From contig CAJWAO010000004.1 in NCBI GenBank assembly GCA_913020765.1, positions 1-62,863 of the forward strand: a stretch of 62,863 bases of DNA. The letters are read 5' to 3'. The notes under the pieces were generated by a model that was not told the origin of the DNA, ran no database searches, and was given only the letters and a program-made list of their open reading frames with translations. Below are positions 1 to 14,968 of the stretch, piece after piece (the first letter of the stretch is position 1; the number at the start of each line of letters is the position of its first letter). Made by a program: the position numbers and the translations under genes. The DNA is from an uncultured Flavobacteriales bacterium (GTDB lineage: Bacteria; Bacteroidota; Bacteroidia; Flavobacteriales_D; Crocinitomicaceae).

Positions 1-1382
1 TCAGCAGCCTTTTCATATTGCTGAGAACGAATTACATTTGCCTTTTCTTCCTTCAATTCTTCAACTCTCGTTTCAATCTCGGTAATTTCTTTGGGCACGT
101 TTATATTCGTGATGTGAACTCTAGAACCAACCTCATCCAAAGCATCTATGGCCTTATCCGGTAAATGCCTGTCTGTAATGTAGCGCTCTGTTAGTTTTAC
201 GCATGCTTTAATTGCATCTTCTGTGTAGTTTACAGAGTGATGATCTTCATAACGCTCCTTTATGTTCATTAAAATTTGGAAAGTTTCATCTGCATTTGTT
301 GGCTCGATAATAACTTTTTGAAATCTTCTTTCCAAAGCTCCGTCTTTCTCAATATGCTGGCGATATTCATCTAAAGTGGTTGCACCAATTGCTTGAAGCT
401 CACCTCTTGCCAGCGCCGGCTTAAACATATTTGATGCATCTAGAGAGCCACTTGCGCCTCCAGCACCAATAATGGTATGGATTTCATCTATAAATAAAAT
501 GACGTCCGGATTTTTCTCTATCTCCTGCATTACAGCCTTCATACGCTCCTCGAACTGACCTCTATATTTTGTTCCAGCCACCAAGGACGCTAAGTCTAAG
601 GACATAATGCGTTTGTTAAAAAGTACCCGTGAAACCTTTCTTTGAACTATTCTGAGTGCCAAACCTTCGGCAATGGCACTTTTACCAACGCCCGGTTCAC
701 CGATGAGAATAGGATTGTTCTTTTTTCGTCGAGATAAAATTTGGCTTACTCTTTCAATTTCCTTTTCACGACCTACAATGGGATCAAGTTTACCAAGCTC
801 GGCCATTTTCGTAAGATCTCTACCAAAATTATCCAATACGGGAGTCTTAGATTTAGAATCTGTCGGTTTTTTTGAGGATGGAGAGGAAAACGGTTCCTCC
901 TCTTCGCTACTGCTACCTGGAAATTCAGCTCGTGGTCCTTTTGATTCCTCAAGTATGATTTCGTACTCATCTCTTGCATTCTCGTACATGATACCATACT
1001 TATTTAGAATTTTACAAGCCGCACAGTCTTCATATCTCAAAATAGTCAAAAGGATGTGTGCTGTTCCTATTAGTGAGGATTTAAATTGTTTTGCCTCTAA
1101 ATATGATTGTTTGATAATATTTTCCGTTTGTTTCAATAATGGTAGGTTGGCGTTTTCAAGCTGGGTAACCGACGATTTTTCTAACAACACATCAATTTCC
1201 GATTTAATTGACTTCAAATCAAGCTGAAACTCATTAATGATGCGTAAACCAGTACCTTCGTTAAGCTTTATCAAACCCAACAAAAGATGCTCTGCACTCA
1301 CAAATTCATTTTTTAATCGAAAAGCCTCTTGACGGCTGTGCGATAATAAATCTTTTACCCTTGGTGAAAATTTAGCTTCCAT
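1..1382 (-). CDS. clpC: ClpC, AAA+ unfoldase of the Clp protease (N-terminal part, cut by window edge)
   Basis: Hsp100 unfoldase that feeds substrates to ClpP. Reading the minus strand from the ATG at 1382 gives [20 protein letters not shown], the usual ClpN double-repeat start. The first AAA+ module follows, with Walker [10 protein letters not shown] (near 670-710) and Walker [10 protein letters not shown] (near 480-510). The last readable codons at the left edge encode [10 protein letters not shown], a UVR-type motif. This marks the protein as ClpC rather than ClpA or ClpB. About 460 residues are present; the second AAA+ module lies outside the window. Its likely adaptor, ClpS, is encoded at 20547-20822. 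A TAnnTTTG box sits about 27 bases upstream of the start. Confidence 0.95.
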   Translation of the reverse strand, partial: MEAKFSPRVKDLLSHSRQEAFRLKNEFVSAEHLLLGLIKLNEGTGLRIINEFQLDLKSIKSEIDVLLEKSSVTQLENANLPLLKQTENIIKQSYLEAKQFKSSLIGTAHILLTILRYEDCAACKILNKYGIMYENARDEYEIILEESKGPRAEFPGSSSEEEEPFSSPSSKKPTDSKSKTPVLDNFGRDLTKMAELGKLDPIVGREKEIERVSQILSRRKKNNPILIGEPGVGKSAIAEGLALRIVQRKVSRVLFNKRIMSLDLASLVAGTKYRGQFEERMKAVMQEIEKNPDVILFIDEIHTIIGAGGASGSLDASNMFKPALARGELQAIGATTLDEYRQHIEKDGALERRFQKVIIEPTNADETFQILMNIKERYEDHHSVNYTEDAIKACVKLTERYITDRHLPDKAIDALDEVGSRVHITNINVPKEITEIETRVEELKEEKANVIRSQQYEKAA

Positions 1383-1408
1383 TATTCTTCTTCAATTCTA
1401 TAAGACTA

Positions 1409-1416
1409 CAAATATA
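1409..1416 (-). promoter_or_regulatory. Candidate -7 box of clpC promoter
   Basis: The minus strand reads TATATTTG, an exact match to the Bacteroidota -7 consensus TAnnTTTG, 26 bases before the clpC ATG. A TTTG lies only 15 bases further upstream, closer than the usual 17-23, so the -33 element is uncertain. Confidence 0.45.
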
Positions 1417-1517
1417 ATATGAATAATTTGCCAAATACGCCTATTTATTCACAATTTATACCCAAATTTTGTTAGTAAAATAACGAAAAAAGAATGTTTT
1501 ACAGACCTCTTATTTCG

Positions 1518-1525
1518 TAAATTTG
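1518..1525 (+). promoter_or_regulatory. Candidate -7 box of gyrA promoter
   Basis: TAAATTTG matches TAnnTTTG exactly, 50 bases before the gyrA ATG. No clear TTG is seen at the expected upstream distance; the region there reads TGTTTTAC. The 193 bases between clpC and gyrA hold this box and the divergent clpC box and nothing else I recognise. Confidence 0.42.
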
Positions 1526-1575
1526 ATTCACACTTTATTCATAGTGCTGAAAAACGATTTATAGAGTAGAAAAAT

Positions 1576-4137
1576 ATGGCAGAAGGAGAGAAGATAATTC
1601 AAATTAACATTGAAGATGAAATGAAATCAGCCTACATCGATTATTCGATGTCGGTGATTGTATCTAGAGCATTACCTGATGTGAGAGACGGTTTCAAACC
1701 TGTTCATCGGAGAGTGCTTTACGGGATGCAGGATCTTGGTGTCTATTCTAATAGGCCTTACAAAAAATCTGCTAGAATTGTTGGTGAAGTACTAGGAAAG
1801 TACCACCCACACGGAGATAGCTCGGTTTATGACACTATGGTTAGAATGGCTCAAGATTGGTCTCTCCGTTACCCCTTGGTTGATGGACAAGGTAACTTCG
1901 GTTCAGTCGATGGAGACAGCCCGGCAGCAATGAGATACACGGAAGCACGGCTAAAAAAGGTCTCAGAGGAAATGCTCGATGACCTCGATAAAGACACTGT
2001 TGACTTTCGTCCGAATTTTGATGATAGCTTGAATGAGCCAGGCGTGCTGCCTACAAAAATACCTAACCTTCTAGTTAACGGAGCTTCAGGAATCGCGGTT
2101 GGAATGGCAACAAATATGGCACCACATAATTTATCCGAAGTTATAGACGGCACCATCGCATATATCAACGACAACAACATTGATGACGAGGAACTGCTCA
2201 AATACGTTAAAGCGCCTGACTTTCCAACCGGAGGAATTATTTATGGTTATGAAGGTGTGCGCAATGCCTTTTTAACAGGAAAAGGACGCATTGTCATGCG
2301 CGGTAAAGCAGAGATTGAGGAAAATAATAGTGGCAAAGAGCAAATCATTGTAACGGAGATTCCATACCAAGTGAATAAGGCTGATTTAATTCGAAAAACA
2401 GCAGAGCTTGTCAATGATAAGAAAATCGAAGGAATATCAGATTTACGAGACGAGTCAGACCGAAATGGTATGCGTATTGTCTTTGAAATTAAACGAGATG
2501 CTATCGCCAATGTTGTATTAAATAAACTGTTTAAGTACACATACCTACAAACCTCATTTTCAGTTAATAATATATGCTTAGTCAAAGGAAGGCCAGAACT
2601 CCTGAATCTAAAAAGCATGATTTCAAATTTTGTCGAATTTAGACATGAAGTAGTCGTGCGAAGAACGCAATATGAATTGCGGAAAGCAGAAGAGAGAGCG
2701 CATATCTTAGAGGGCCTTATTATTGCATCCGACAATATAGATGAGGTAATTGCAATTATCAAAGGTTCGGCCTCTCCTGACAAAGCGAAAGAGAACTTAG
2801 CAAAACGATTCAATCTATCTGACATTCAGACAAGAGCAATCGTCGATATGAGGCTGAGACAGCTTACGGGGTTAGAACAAGATAAGTTAAGAGCCGAGTA
2901 CGATGAATTAATGAAAACCATTGCCGATCTTAAAGATATTCTTGCAAATGAGTCACGTCGAATGGACATTATCAAAACGGAACTCCTTGAAATCAAGGAT
3001 AAATATGGTGATGAAAGACGATCGGTCATTGAATATAGTGCAAGCGAAATGCGAATCGAAGACTTAATAGCTGATGAGGAGGTTGTCGTGACAATATCCC
3101 ATGCTGGATACATCAAGAGAACAAGCCTTGCAGAATATAAAGTTCAAAATCGAGGCGGAATGGGGTCAAAAGGATCAACGACGCGTGAAAAAGACTTTCT
3201 TGAGCACTTATTTGTAGCAACCAACCATAACTACCTATTGATTTTTACAGAAAAAGGGCGTTGCTTTTGGATGCGTGTATTTGAAATACCAGAAGGTACG
3301 AAAATAGCCAAAGGAAGGGCAATTCAAAATCTGATCAACATCCCACAAGATGATAAAGTAAAGGCATACGTAAAGGTCCAAGACATCACCGACGAGGACT
3401 ACATCAACAATAACTTCATTGTGATGTGTACGAAAATGGGCGTTATAAAGAAGACCTCATTGGAGGCTTATTCGAGACCTCGCACAAATGGAATCAATGC
3501 GATTACCATCAGAGAAAATGACGAATTACTTGAAGCCAAGCTTACAAATGGAGAAAACGAGATTGTATTGGCTTCAAGTTCAGGGCGAGCGATTAGATTT
3601 AATGAAGAAAACGTTCGACCGATGGGACGAAACGCATCTGGAGTTAGAGGAATTAAAATCGATGAAAATACTGAAGAGGTCGTAGGAATGATTTGTGTAG
3701 AAGATGTCTACACCACTATTTTAGTTGTTTCTAAAAGAGGATATGGCAAACGAACCTATCTCAACGATCCAGAAGATAAAGAACCAGTTTACAGAATCAC
3801 GAACAGAGGCGGTAAAGGGGTAAAAACACTCAACATTACGAGTAAAACTGGAGATTTACTTTCAATCAAAAACGTCGTTGATGAGGATGATTTGATGATC
3901 ATTACAAAAAGTGGCGTTGCGATTAGAATGAATGTAGATGGTATTAGAACGATGGGTAGGGCAACCCAAGGCGTCAAACTAATTAACTTAAAGGGAGCAT
4001 CGGAAATCGCGGCAATTGCAAGAGTGCCTCGAGGAGATGAAGATGAGGCTGGAGAGGAAATTACACTGGGCGAAGATGAAAATCAAGAAAATGGCCCTGA
4101 AAATGATTCAGCGAAAGATGACAACGCTGATCAATAG
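1576..4137 (+). CDS. gyrA: DNA gyrase subunit A
   Basis: Breakage-reunion subunit of DNA gyrase, which introduces negative supercoils with GyrB. At 853 residues it has normal family length. The N-terminal winged-helix/tower region contains the catalytic tyrosine at residue 121 (AAMRYTE). The quinolone-determining region reads [10 protein letters not shown], with Ser82 and Asp86 at the positions of E. coli Ser83 and Asp87, so it looks like the susceptible type. The C-terminal beta-pinwheel begins near residue 500 and carries a GyrA-box-like QNRGGMG. The protein ends in a strongly acidic tail of about 35 residues. The start [17 protein letters not shown] is the standard Bacteroidota GyrA N-terminus. 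Confidence 0.98.
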   Translation: MAEGEKIIQINIEDEMKSAYIDYSMSVIVSRALPDVRDGFKPVHRRVLYGMQDLGVYSNRPYKKSARIVGEVLGKYHPHGDSSVYDTMVRMAQDWSLRYPLVDGQGNFGSVDGDSPAAMRYTEARLKKVSEEMLDDLDKDTVDFRPNFDDSLNEPGVLPTKIPNLLVNGASGIAVGMATNMAPHNLSEVIDGTIAYINDNNIDDEELLKYVKAPDFPTGGIIYGYEGVRNAFLTGKGRIVMRGKAEIEENNSGKEQIIVTEIPYQVNKADLIRKTAELVNDKKIEGISDLRDESDRNGMRIVFEIKRDAIANVVLNKLFKYTYLQTSFSVNNICLVKGRPELLNLKSMISNFVEFRHEVVVRRTQYELRKAEERAHILEGLIIASDNIDEVIAIIKGSASPDKAKENLAKRFNLSDIQTRAIVDMRLRQLTGLEQDKLRAEYDELMKTIADLKDILANESRRMDIIKTELLEIKDKYGDERRSVIEYSASEMRIEDLIADEEVVVTISHAGYIKRTSLAEYKVQNRGGMGSKGSTTREKDFLEHLFVATNHNYLLIFTEKGRCFWMRVFEIPEGTKIAKGRAIQNLINIPQDDKVKAYVKVQDITDEDYINNNFIVMCTKMGVIKKTSLEAYSRPRTNGINAITIRENDELLEAKLTNGENEIVLASSSGRAIRFNEENVRPMGRNASGVRGIKIDENTEEVVGMICVEDVYTTILVVSKRGYGKRTYLNDPEDKEPVYRITNRGGKGVKTLNITSKTGDLLSIKNVVDEDDLMIITKSGVAIRMNVDGIRTMGRATQGVKLINLKGASEIAAIARVPRGDEDEAGEEITLGEDENQENGPENDSAKDDNADQ

Positions 4138-4192
4138 TCAATAATTAAAAATGGCACAAGATTTGAAAGTGCAACAATGTAAATCAAAATAT

Positions 4193-5305
4193 ATGAAAAT
4201 GAAAACAAACATTTTATGCATCCTATTCCTTTTTGCTATTGGATTCAATTTTGCACAAAAGAAAAATGTGACTGATGCAGCCATGCTAATGAAGAAATAC
4301 AACCCGATGGCAGGTGCAGAAAAAGCCAAAGAGACCGCTTCAAAAGCCAAGAATTTTATTGACCTTGCTGCTGTGAATGCAGAAACTAAGGAGGATATGA
4401 AGATGCACCTCTACCGAGGTATGGTTTATTTTGCCTTAATTGAGGTCGCCCAATTTGATGCAATGTCGGGAAAAGCTCCGGACGAGGCTTTGTTGGAAGA
4501 ATACAAGAACATTTCTATGGAGAGCTTCACCAAAGTACTCAACGATCCGAAAGGGAAATATATTCCAGATGCAGAGCGCTTTGTTGGAAGTCGTGTGGAG
4601 CAATATTTCAATATGGGCTTGACCATGTATGAAAATAAAAACTATGAAATGGCATTTATGAGTTTCGCAGGTGCCTACCAAGTCCAATTGTTCTTAGGTC
4701 AAGAGTACGAGGATGCAAAGGTAAATGCAATGGCGACCTACCGCTATGTGGCAGACTCATTAATTCGATCTGAAGAGCTAACAAAGGCGGAAGAACTCAC
4801 AAATGTAGCCAATGATTTATTTCCGAATGACATGACAGTTTTGACGAACTATATCAACATTGCCTTGAAAAGCGGAGATACGGACAAATCGGAAAAATAC
4901 ATCAACGAGGCGTTGGAACTCGACCCAAACAATAAACAGCTCTACTACATACTCGGAACCTCTTACATTGAGCTAAAGCAAAATGAAAAAGCTGAGTCGA
5001 ACCTTTTAAAAGCCATCGAAATCGATCCAGAATATGTGAACGCTCACTCCAACTTAGCGGCACTTTACATGGATTGGAGTATCGCTATCGGAGATGAGGC
5101 GAGAGACTTGGATTACAGAGACCCGAGAGTTACTCAGTTAGAGGACCAAAAAAAAGAGCTTTTAACGAAAGCTATCCCTAGCCTAGAGAAGATGATTATA
5201 GCCTTCCCAGAGAATAAATCAGTCATGAAGAACTTAGCGATGGCCTACAGGGCAAGCGGAAATGAAGAAAAGTTCAAAGAGTGGTATGACAAATCAAAAA
5301 ACTAA
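4193..5305 (+). CDS. Exported tetratricopeptide-repeat protein
   Basis: Secreted or periplasmic TPR protein of unknown partner. I place the start at the ATG at 4193 because it gives a clean signal peptide (MKMKTNILCILFLFAIG, ending FAQ). The longer reading from 4151 would put 14 charged residues ahead of it; 4199 is another possible ATG. The mature protein (about 345 residues) is alpha-helical. Clear TPR units lie in the second half, for example one with LYYILGTSYIELKQNEKAE followed by NAHSNLAALYMDWS. It follows gyrA by 55 bases and is closed by a terminator, so it may be read through from gyrA. No enzymatic motif is visible; a scaffold role is inference. Confidence 0.8.
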   Translation: MKMKTNILCILFLFAIGFNFAQKKNVTDAAMLMKKYNPMAGAEKAKETASKAKNFIDLAAVNAETKEDMKMHLYRGMVYFALIEVAQFDAMSGKAPDEALLEEYKNISMESFTKVLNDPKGKYIPDAERFVGSRVEQYFNMGLTMYENKNYEMAFMSFAGAYQVQLFLGQEYEDAKVNAMATYRYVADSLIRSEELTKAEELTNVANDLFPNDMTVLTNYINIALKSGDTDKSEKYINEALELDPNNKQLYYILGTSYIELKQNEKAESNLLKAIEIDPEYVNAHSNLAALYMDWSIAIGDEARDLDYRDPRVTQLEDQKKELLTKAIPSLEKMIIAFPENKSVMKNLAMAYRASGNEEKFKEWYDKSKN

Positions 5306-5306
5306 A

Positions 5307-5334
5307 TAAAATGTCCTTCGGGACATTTTTTTTT
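5307..5334 (+). terminator. Rho-independent terminator after the TPR gene
   Basis: A perfect stem AAAATGTCC / GGACATTTT closes a TTCG tetraloop and runs into a T tract (5324-5334). It starts two bases after the stop codon of the TPR gene, ending the gyrA-TPR unit just before the batA-like promoter. Confidence 0.9.
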
Positions 5335-5346
5335 GATTCCTATTTT

Positions 5347-5377
5347 TTTGCCCAACAATGAACTTTCACTACTTTTG
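5347..5377 (+). promoter_or_regulatory. Promoter of the BatA-domain gene (TTTG-N19-TACTTTTG)
   Basis: TTTG at 5347-5350, 19 bases, then TACTTTTG at 5370-5377. Both boxes and the spacing fit the Bacteroidota vegetative promoter. The ATG is only 6 bases past the -7 box, so the transcript would start within a few bases of, or at, the start codon. Confidence 0.7.
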
Positions 5378-5383
5378 TAGCCG

Positions 5384-7438
5384 ATGAATTTTTTGTACCC
5401 CAATACGCTTTGGTTCTTACTCCTACTCTCTATCCCAATTCTGATTCATCTTTTTCACTTTAGAAGACATAAAAAAATTTACTTTTCTTCTCTGCGTTTT
5501 ATGCAACGTTTTCAAAAAGAAAAAAAAGCAGTAAAAAAACTACAAAACTTACTCATTTTAATTTGTAGAATTGTTGCGATTACTTTCCTAGTTTTTGCTT
5601 TTTCTCAGCCTTACAAAAACCCAACTAATGGATTACAGAAGGCTCAAGAAACGATAATAAGTATCTTCATTGATAACTCTTTTTCGATGTCCGCAAAAGG
5701 AACCGAAGGCGAGCTTCTTTCTGAATCCAAAGAAGCTGCCAAACAGCTCATTAATTCATACCCAAATAACCAACGTTATATCATAAGTACAAATGCGCTT
5801 AGTGCGGTTCAACAACGCATTATAGATGCCAAAAGCGCATATGAAGAAATTGACCTCATCAAATACTCTCCAATACAGAGAAATTTCAATTCAATCTTCA
5901 ACTGGACGCAGGAAACAAAGCAAAAAATAGATAAGCGAGACCAAAAATCCAAAAGCTATGAGCTACTATTTTTGAGCGACTTTCAAAGCGAATTCTTCAA
6001 ACTAGATGCAATCCAAGCAGATAGCATTTCTAATATAAACCTGTGGCAGTTCAAGCCACAAAAAGTAGAAAACTGTTACATTGATTCTCTCTGGTTCAAA
6101 AACAAAACACACAGAGCATCAGAAGAGAATGAACTATTCTTTAGACTAAATAATGACAGCCCGGAGGACATTGTCAACTTAGAACTTACCATAACAGTCA
6201 ATGACTTTTCAAAAGACATCTTTATGAGTGTCAATGGAAACAGCAATTCAGTCAACTCTGTGAACATACCAGTCCAACCTGAAGGGAATTCCGAAGGAAA
6301 AATCGAACTACGCGATCAAATGATGTATTGGGATGATGAATTCTTTTTCAGCTATCAAACCACCGCAAATCGTGAGATTTTAATTATTAACGGAAAAGAT
6401 GCAAATGAACGGGTAGCAAAAGTATACGGAACCGAGCCGTATTTTGACGTTAAAGAAACTCCAATAAGTAAAGTCAATCAATCTTCCTTTTACAATAAGA
6501 GGTTAATAATCCTTAACGGTATATCAACTATTTCCACAGGACTCAGCGCTGACATACTTAAATTCAAGCAAAATGGAGGCAATATATTGATTCTACCCTC
6601 TGATGATATAGATACTCGGGCGCTAAATCAATTATTCGCTGATTTAGGACTTCCCGAGGTAAAAGCTTCACAAAAAACAGCTCTTAAAGCCAATTCGATT
6701 GAATTGCGAGACCCAACCTTTGATGGTGTTTTTGAGAAAAACGAGCAGACGGATTTGAACTTACCCAATTTTCGTTTTATCCATAAAACAAATTCAAAAA
6801 ATACCTCAGCCATAGCGCTAATAAAGTTGAGAGATGAAAGCCCTGTATTTTACAGGTCACTTGATCAACAATCATTTGCACTCTATTCTTCCTTAAAAGA
6901 AAGCTGCTCAGACCTTGTACAAAACACACTTTTCCCCGTTTTATGTATACGAATTGCAGAAATGGCCGGGAGTGACAATATCCCCTATCATTTTATCGGG
7001 CAGGACAAGCTAATCTCCTTCGAGACTGACGTCGCAAATAATGGACCAGTCAAACTTCAAAATAATAGAACGGATTTTATCCCAAAAACCATTCAGAAAG
7101 ATGCTTACAATTACATTGATATATCAGGAATAGAAGCAATGGAATACTTAAGCCAAGGTAATTTTGCGCTCAAACAAATGGATACCCTAAAAATGCTGGC
7201 GCTCAACTTTAATCGCAAAGAATCTTCTGTGAAGCTAACCACTACTGAAGAAATGATGAAAAAGCTTGCATTAAAGGGGATTAATAGCCTAAATAGTCAG
7301 CTATTTGATGAAAAAACTGACGTTGCGAAAATAAAATTAAATCACATTAAAGAGTATTGGCGTATTTGTATCTTTATTACAATTATGGCAATATTTTGCG
7401 AAATTTTAATTGCCAAATTCTGGAAAAACAAGTCATGA
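5384..7438 (+). CDS. BatA/VWA-type membrane protein
   Basis: Integral membrane protein of the aerotolerance (Bat) type. Residues 1-80 form the BatA N-terminal domain: a hydrophobic helix (LWFLLLLSIPILIHLF), a basic linker and a second helix (LLILICRIVAITFLVFAF). A von Willebrand A-like segment follows, with the MIDAS-like DNSFSMS near residue 105. A final membrane helix closes the protein (ICIFITIMAIFCEILIA). The long middle part probably faces the periplasm. At 684 residues it is like other Bacteroidota BatA-domain proteins that lie outside the bat operon. Its stop overlaps the next start (ATGA), implying translational coupling to the dihydroorotase homologue. The role in the cell is not settled by the sequence. 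Confidence 0.82.
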   Translation: MNFLYPNTLWFLLLLSIPILIHLFHFRRHKKIYFSSLRFMQRFQKEKKAVKKLQNLLILICRIVAITFLVFAFSQPYKNPTNGLQKAQETIISIFIDNSFSMSAKGTEGELLSESKEAAKQLINSYPNNQRYIISTNALSAVQQRIIDAKSAYEEIDLIKYSPIQRNFNSIFNWTQETKQKIDKRDQKSKSYELLFLSDFQSEFFKLDAIQADSISNINLWQFKPQKVENCYIDSLWFKNKTHRASEENELFFRLNNDSPEDIVNLELTITVNDFSKDIFMSVNGNSNSVNSVNIPVQPEGNSEGKIELRDQMMYWDDEFFFSYQTTANREILIINGKDANERVAKVYGTEPYFDVKETPISKVNQSSFYNKRLIILNGISTISTGLSADILKFKQNGGNILILPSDDIDTRALNQLFADLGLPEVKASQKTALKANSIELRDPTFDGVFEKNEQTDLNLPNFRFIHKTNSKNTSAIALIKLRDESPVFYRSLDQQSFALYSSLKESCSDLVQNTLFPVLCIRIAEMAGSDNIPYHFIGQDKLISFETDVANNGPVKLQNNRTDFIPKTIQKDAYNYIDISGIEAMEYLSQGNFALKQMDTLKMLALNFNRKESSVKLTTTEEMMKKLALKGINSLNSQLFDEKTDVAKIKLNHIKEYWRICIFITIMAIFCEILIAKFWKNKS

Positions 7439-8691
7439 AAATACTACTCAAGCAGGCCAAAATAATGGATTCATCCTCTAATTTCAATAATGAACAAAAA
7501 GATATTCTCATTGAAAATGGTCAAATCGTTGAAATCAAAGATCAAATAAAAGAGGATAAAAAATACACAATTATAAAATCCGCAGACCTACACGTTTCAA
7601 AAGGTTGGATTGACTTGAAAGCCCATTTTTGTGACCCGGGGCATGAGTATAAAGAAACACTAGCGTCTGGTCTAGAAAAAGCAGCAAAAGGTGGGTTCAC
7701 CCATGTCGGTATACTCCCATCAACTGAACCTGTCATGGATCAAAGAATTTCGATTGATTCTTTATACCGTAAGGCCTCAAAACATTTAACCGGCGTAATT
7801 CCAATGGGATGTTTATCTAAACAAATGGAAGGCAAAGAATTGGCAGAACTATATGACATGCAAATAGCTGGTGCAGCACTATTTACGGATGACCGCTTGT
7901 CCACTGATGCCGCGGTACTGAGCAACGCACTCATGTACGCTCAAAATTTTGAAGGAAAAATAGTAGTGAGCTTGGGGAATTCATCACTTTCCAAAAATAT
8001 TCAAGTAAACGAGGGTGATGCTTCACTCAAAACAGGACTCAAAGGTGATCCAATTATTTCAGAAATCATCGAAATCGAAAGACATCTGAGAGTATTAGAG
8101 TATAGCGGAGGTAGTCTACACATCAGTGGTGTGTCCTCGAAAGATGGAGCTGATTTGATTGCAAAAGCAAAGAAAAAGGGGCTAAATGTGACCGCTGAAG
8201 CCCACGTGATGAACTTGTGCTTTGACGAATCCGAAGTGCTGGAATTTAACACAAGGTTTAAAACGCTACCACCACTAAGAAACAAAAAAGACACGAAGGC
8301 TCTTATAAAATCGCTATCTGAAGGAGCTATTGACTGTGTTGTATCCAATCATAGACCGGCAGATGAGGATGAAAAAGAGGTGGATTTCGAAAATGCTGCA
8401 TTCGGTGCGCCACATGTACAAACTGTTTTTGCCGCAATGAATACCAATACCCAACTGAAATTAAATGAGCTGATTTCTATTTTGTCTGATAGACCCGCAA
8501 ATATTATTGGAATGACACCGCGCCCAATTGAAAAAAATAGCCTTGCAGATATTACTATATTTGATCCAAAAGAAAATTTCGATGCTAGTACCCTTTCGGG
8601 CAAGGACGAGCAATACTCGCCTTTTGACCTAACAAATCTAAAAGGTAAGGTCATTGGTGTCGTAAGAGATGGAAAATTTAATTTGAACTAA
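7435..8691 (+). CDS. Dihydroorotase homologue with a degraded metal site
   Basis: Amidohydrolase of the PyrC family (418 residues from the ATG at 7435, which overlaps the upstream stop). The fold-defining stretches are intact, but catalytic ones are not. The usual HxH is K62-A-H64 (DLKAHFCDPG). The His of the canonical HVS motif is Gly232 (LHISGVS). The TDHAPH motif is SNHRPA, with Asn305 replacing the catalytic Asp. The middle metal-binding His is absent (VVSLGNSS); only the Asp pair in FTDD remains. It is therefore probably not a working dihydroorotase. PyrC-prime proteins that structurally support aspartate transcarbamoylase are the best known parallel. A true pyrC should lie elsewhere in the genome. 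Confidence 0.85.
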   Translation: MKILLKQAKIMDSSSNFNNEQKDILIENGQIVEIKDQIKEDKKYTIIKSADLHVSKGWIDLKAHFCDPGHEYKETLASGLEKAAKGGFTHVGILPSTEPVMDQRISIDSLYRKASKHLTGVIPMGCLSKQMEGKELAELYDMQIAGAALFTDDRLSTDAAVLSNALMYAQNFEGKIVVSLGNSSLSKNIQVNEGDASLKTGLKGDPIISEIIEIERHLRVLEYSGGSLHISGVSSKDGADLIAKAKKKGLNVTAEAHVMNLCFDESEVLEFNTRFKTLPPLRNKKDTKALIKSLSEGAIDCVVSNHRPADEDEKEVDFENAAFGAPHVQTVFAAMNTNTQLKLNELISILSDRPANIIGMTPRPIEKNSLADITIFDPKENFDASTLSGKDEQYSPFDLTNLKGKVIGVVRDGKFNLN

Positions 8692-8695
8692 ACAC

Positions 8696-12643
<3,948 letters not shown>

Positions 12644-14920
12644 AAGGCTAAAATCAGCAAAGGGAGTAATGTGAGGTCTAAAATTAGGGCAACAAATAAG
12701 GTAATCCCTAATAGGAATCCCATGTTAAAAGTCCCCATAAAGGTAGAAAATAAGAGGAGCAAGAATCCACTACAAAGAATAAGCGTGGTAAGTACCATAG
12801 CTTTGCCTGTTACAATAAAAGAGTGCTTGAGTGCTTCCGGAACAGATTTTCCTTTCATTAATTCAAACTTAAACTTCCCTAATAGGTGAATGGTATCATC
12901 TACAGCAATTCCGAAAGCTATTGTAAAGATAATTGAGGTACTGGTCTTGACCTCAATACCCAGATAACCCATAATGGCAGCAATAAAAATAAGTGGAATT
13001 GTATTCGGTAACAGGCTGATCAAAACCATCCTGAAAGAACGAAATACAAGTCCCATGATAACAGAAACTACACCTATAGATAACAGTAATCCATAAATCA
13101 AACTATTCGATAGGTAGCGGATATTTTTATCTAGTAAATAAGCTGATCCTGTAACACGCACTTGAATATGCTGAAAATCTCTTTGCTTTAAATAATTTTG
13201 AAAACGATTGGTACGTGCCGAGATAATATTGTTACCTAGGTCAGGTATAGTTCCCTGAATTCTTGTCAAGCGCTCGGTGGTATCCAAGAATAGAGGAAGC
13301 AAAGTTCCTCGCTCGGCTATTTTTAAATACCGTCGGAAGCGTTTTACGTCTCGCTTTTTTGTCGGAAGCTTAAAAAAAGATTCATCGCCAAAATGAGACG
13401 AACGAGTAAGTACCTTCAAAGATTGCACCAGAGAGGTTTTCAATTCTACCCCCATTGTATCTTCAACATAGGACTCGACCTCCTCAAGTTCTTTAAGCAC
13501 ATTTAATGACCATGCCGTGCTATTGGTATCTATAACATTGACAGCCAATTCAAAAGGACGGTAGCCGCCATAGTGCTTATCGAAATATGAAAAATCAGCT
13601 TTCGTCGGATCATTTGCCTTCAAATCATCCATCAATAAATTATCCGACTTGAGAAGAGTCATTCCTAGAATAGAAAACCCAATAAATATACCAGAAGCGA
13701 TCCAGACTCTTTTTTTGTGATTCATAATCCACTCATAAGCTTTGGGTAAAAATTTACCCCATATGGTCTCTTTTCTTTTTTTAATGATATTAGGTGAAGG
13801 GAAGAAATAAAAAAGTATTGGCAGGAATAAAATAGACAAGAAAAACGCCAAAAGAACACCTATTCCGATAATTAAACCAAACATTTTTACTGGCTGAACA
13901 TTTATAAAATAGAGTGAAAAGAAACCGATCGAGGTCGTCAAAGACGTCAAAAAGGTAGGAAAGCCTACCTCTCTGACTGTTATTTTAATCGATTCAAATT
14001 TAGAAAAACCGTCACGAAGGGCATCCATGTATCGGGAGACCAAATGAATGACATCCGACATCGCCACGACAAACATAATGGACGGAAGTGTTGTCAATAA
14101 GATATTCATTGGGCTATTGAGGAGCCCCATGCCTCCTATTACCCATATCATGGACGCAAAAATAACGACCTGTGGAACTAAAATCCCCCACCCCGATCGA
14201 AATGCTATAAATAAGAAAAGAATGACTAAAACAGCACTCAGGGCCATAAAAAATAATAGCTCCGAATTCATTTTATCAATATAATAACGTTGACCTACAG
14301 TAGTTCCCGCCAAATGAATACCATTAAAACTATATTCAGAAAGAATTTTTTTTACTGCCTTTACCAAAGTATCACTTTTCTTTACGGAGAGTCCGTCCTC
14401 ATGTTTGAGAAATACACAAACAGATTTCCCGTCGCGGGCAACCAAGGTATTTAATAGCTCCTTACTCCCATATATCCTTAAAGAATCTTTATTAATAAAG
14501 GCAGTATCTTCAGCCCATTTTTTAAGGTCAACATACGGCCTTTCAACTGCATTATTGATGCCGAAGAGGGAAACTTCATTTTGATTTGTGATGGATCGAA
14601 CTCCGGTAACATATGGTGTTTCAACTTGAAGTCTACTCGTGAGATTTGAGACCTTTTGCATGAAAGGAACCTCAAAAACACCTTTTTTATTTTCAAGCGC
14701 GATTAATATAAAATTGTTGTCGTATTCAAACTTCTCTCTGTGCTCATAAAAATAATCGGCGTCCTTATCCTCAGCAGGAAAAAACTTTTCGAAATCATAG
14801 TCAAATTTAAGATGAGTAGCCTTATAGCCCATGAAGGCAGTGAAGAGTAACAATAAGAACCCTACGAATGGTGACCATTTCGCGAAGTTTTGTTCACTAA
14901 AAAATTTCATCATTTCAGGA

Positions 14921-14928
14921 CAAAAATA
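14921..14928 (-). promoter_or_regulatory. Candidate -7 box of the RND exporter gene
   Basis: The minus strand reads TATTTTTG, matching TAnnTTTG, only 7 bases ahead of the ATG. No TTG is found at the normal upstream spacing. If used, the leader would be only a few bases long. Confidence 0.4.
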
Positions 14929-14968
14929 TTCTATTCAAGCTTATAAAACATCAGAAATTAGCTTTTTT

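Noticed and set aside
673-1227. 184-residue open frame on the plus strand
   Set aside because: It lies antisense to the first AAA+ domain of clpC, whose motifs are clear on the minus strand.
1383-1575. tRNA or other RNA gene in the larger gaps (also 42342-42554, 43164-43305, 44621-44757, 57948-58085)
   Set aside because: No cloverleaf-type pairing or CCA-end pattern was found; the gaps hold promoters or terminators only.
2247-2825. 192-residue open frame on the minus strand
   Set aside because: Antisense to gyrA, Ser/Leu-rich composition typical of a shadow frame, no recognisable domain.
7357-7434. Upstream extension of the dihydroorotase homologue
   Set aside because: It lies within the BatA-like coding region in another frame; the ATG at 7435 overlaps the stop in the usual coupled way and starts the family alignment.
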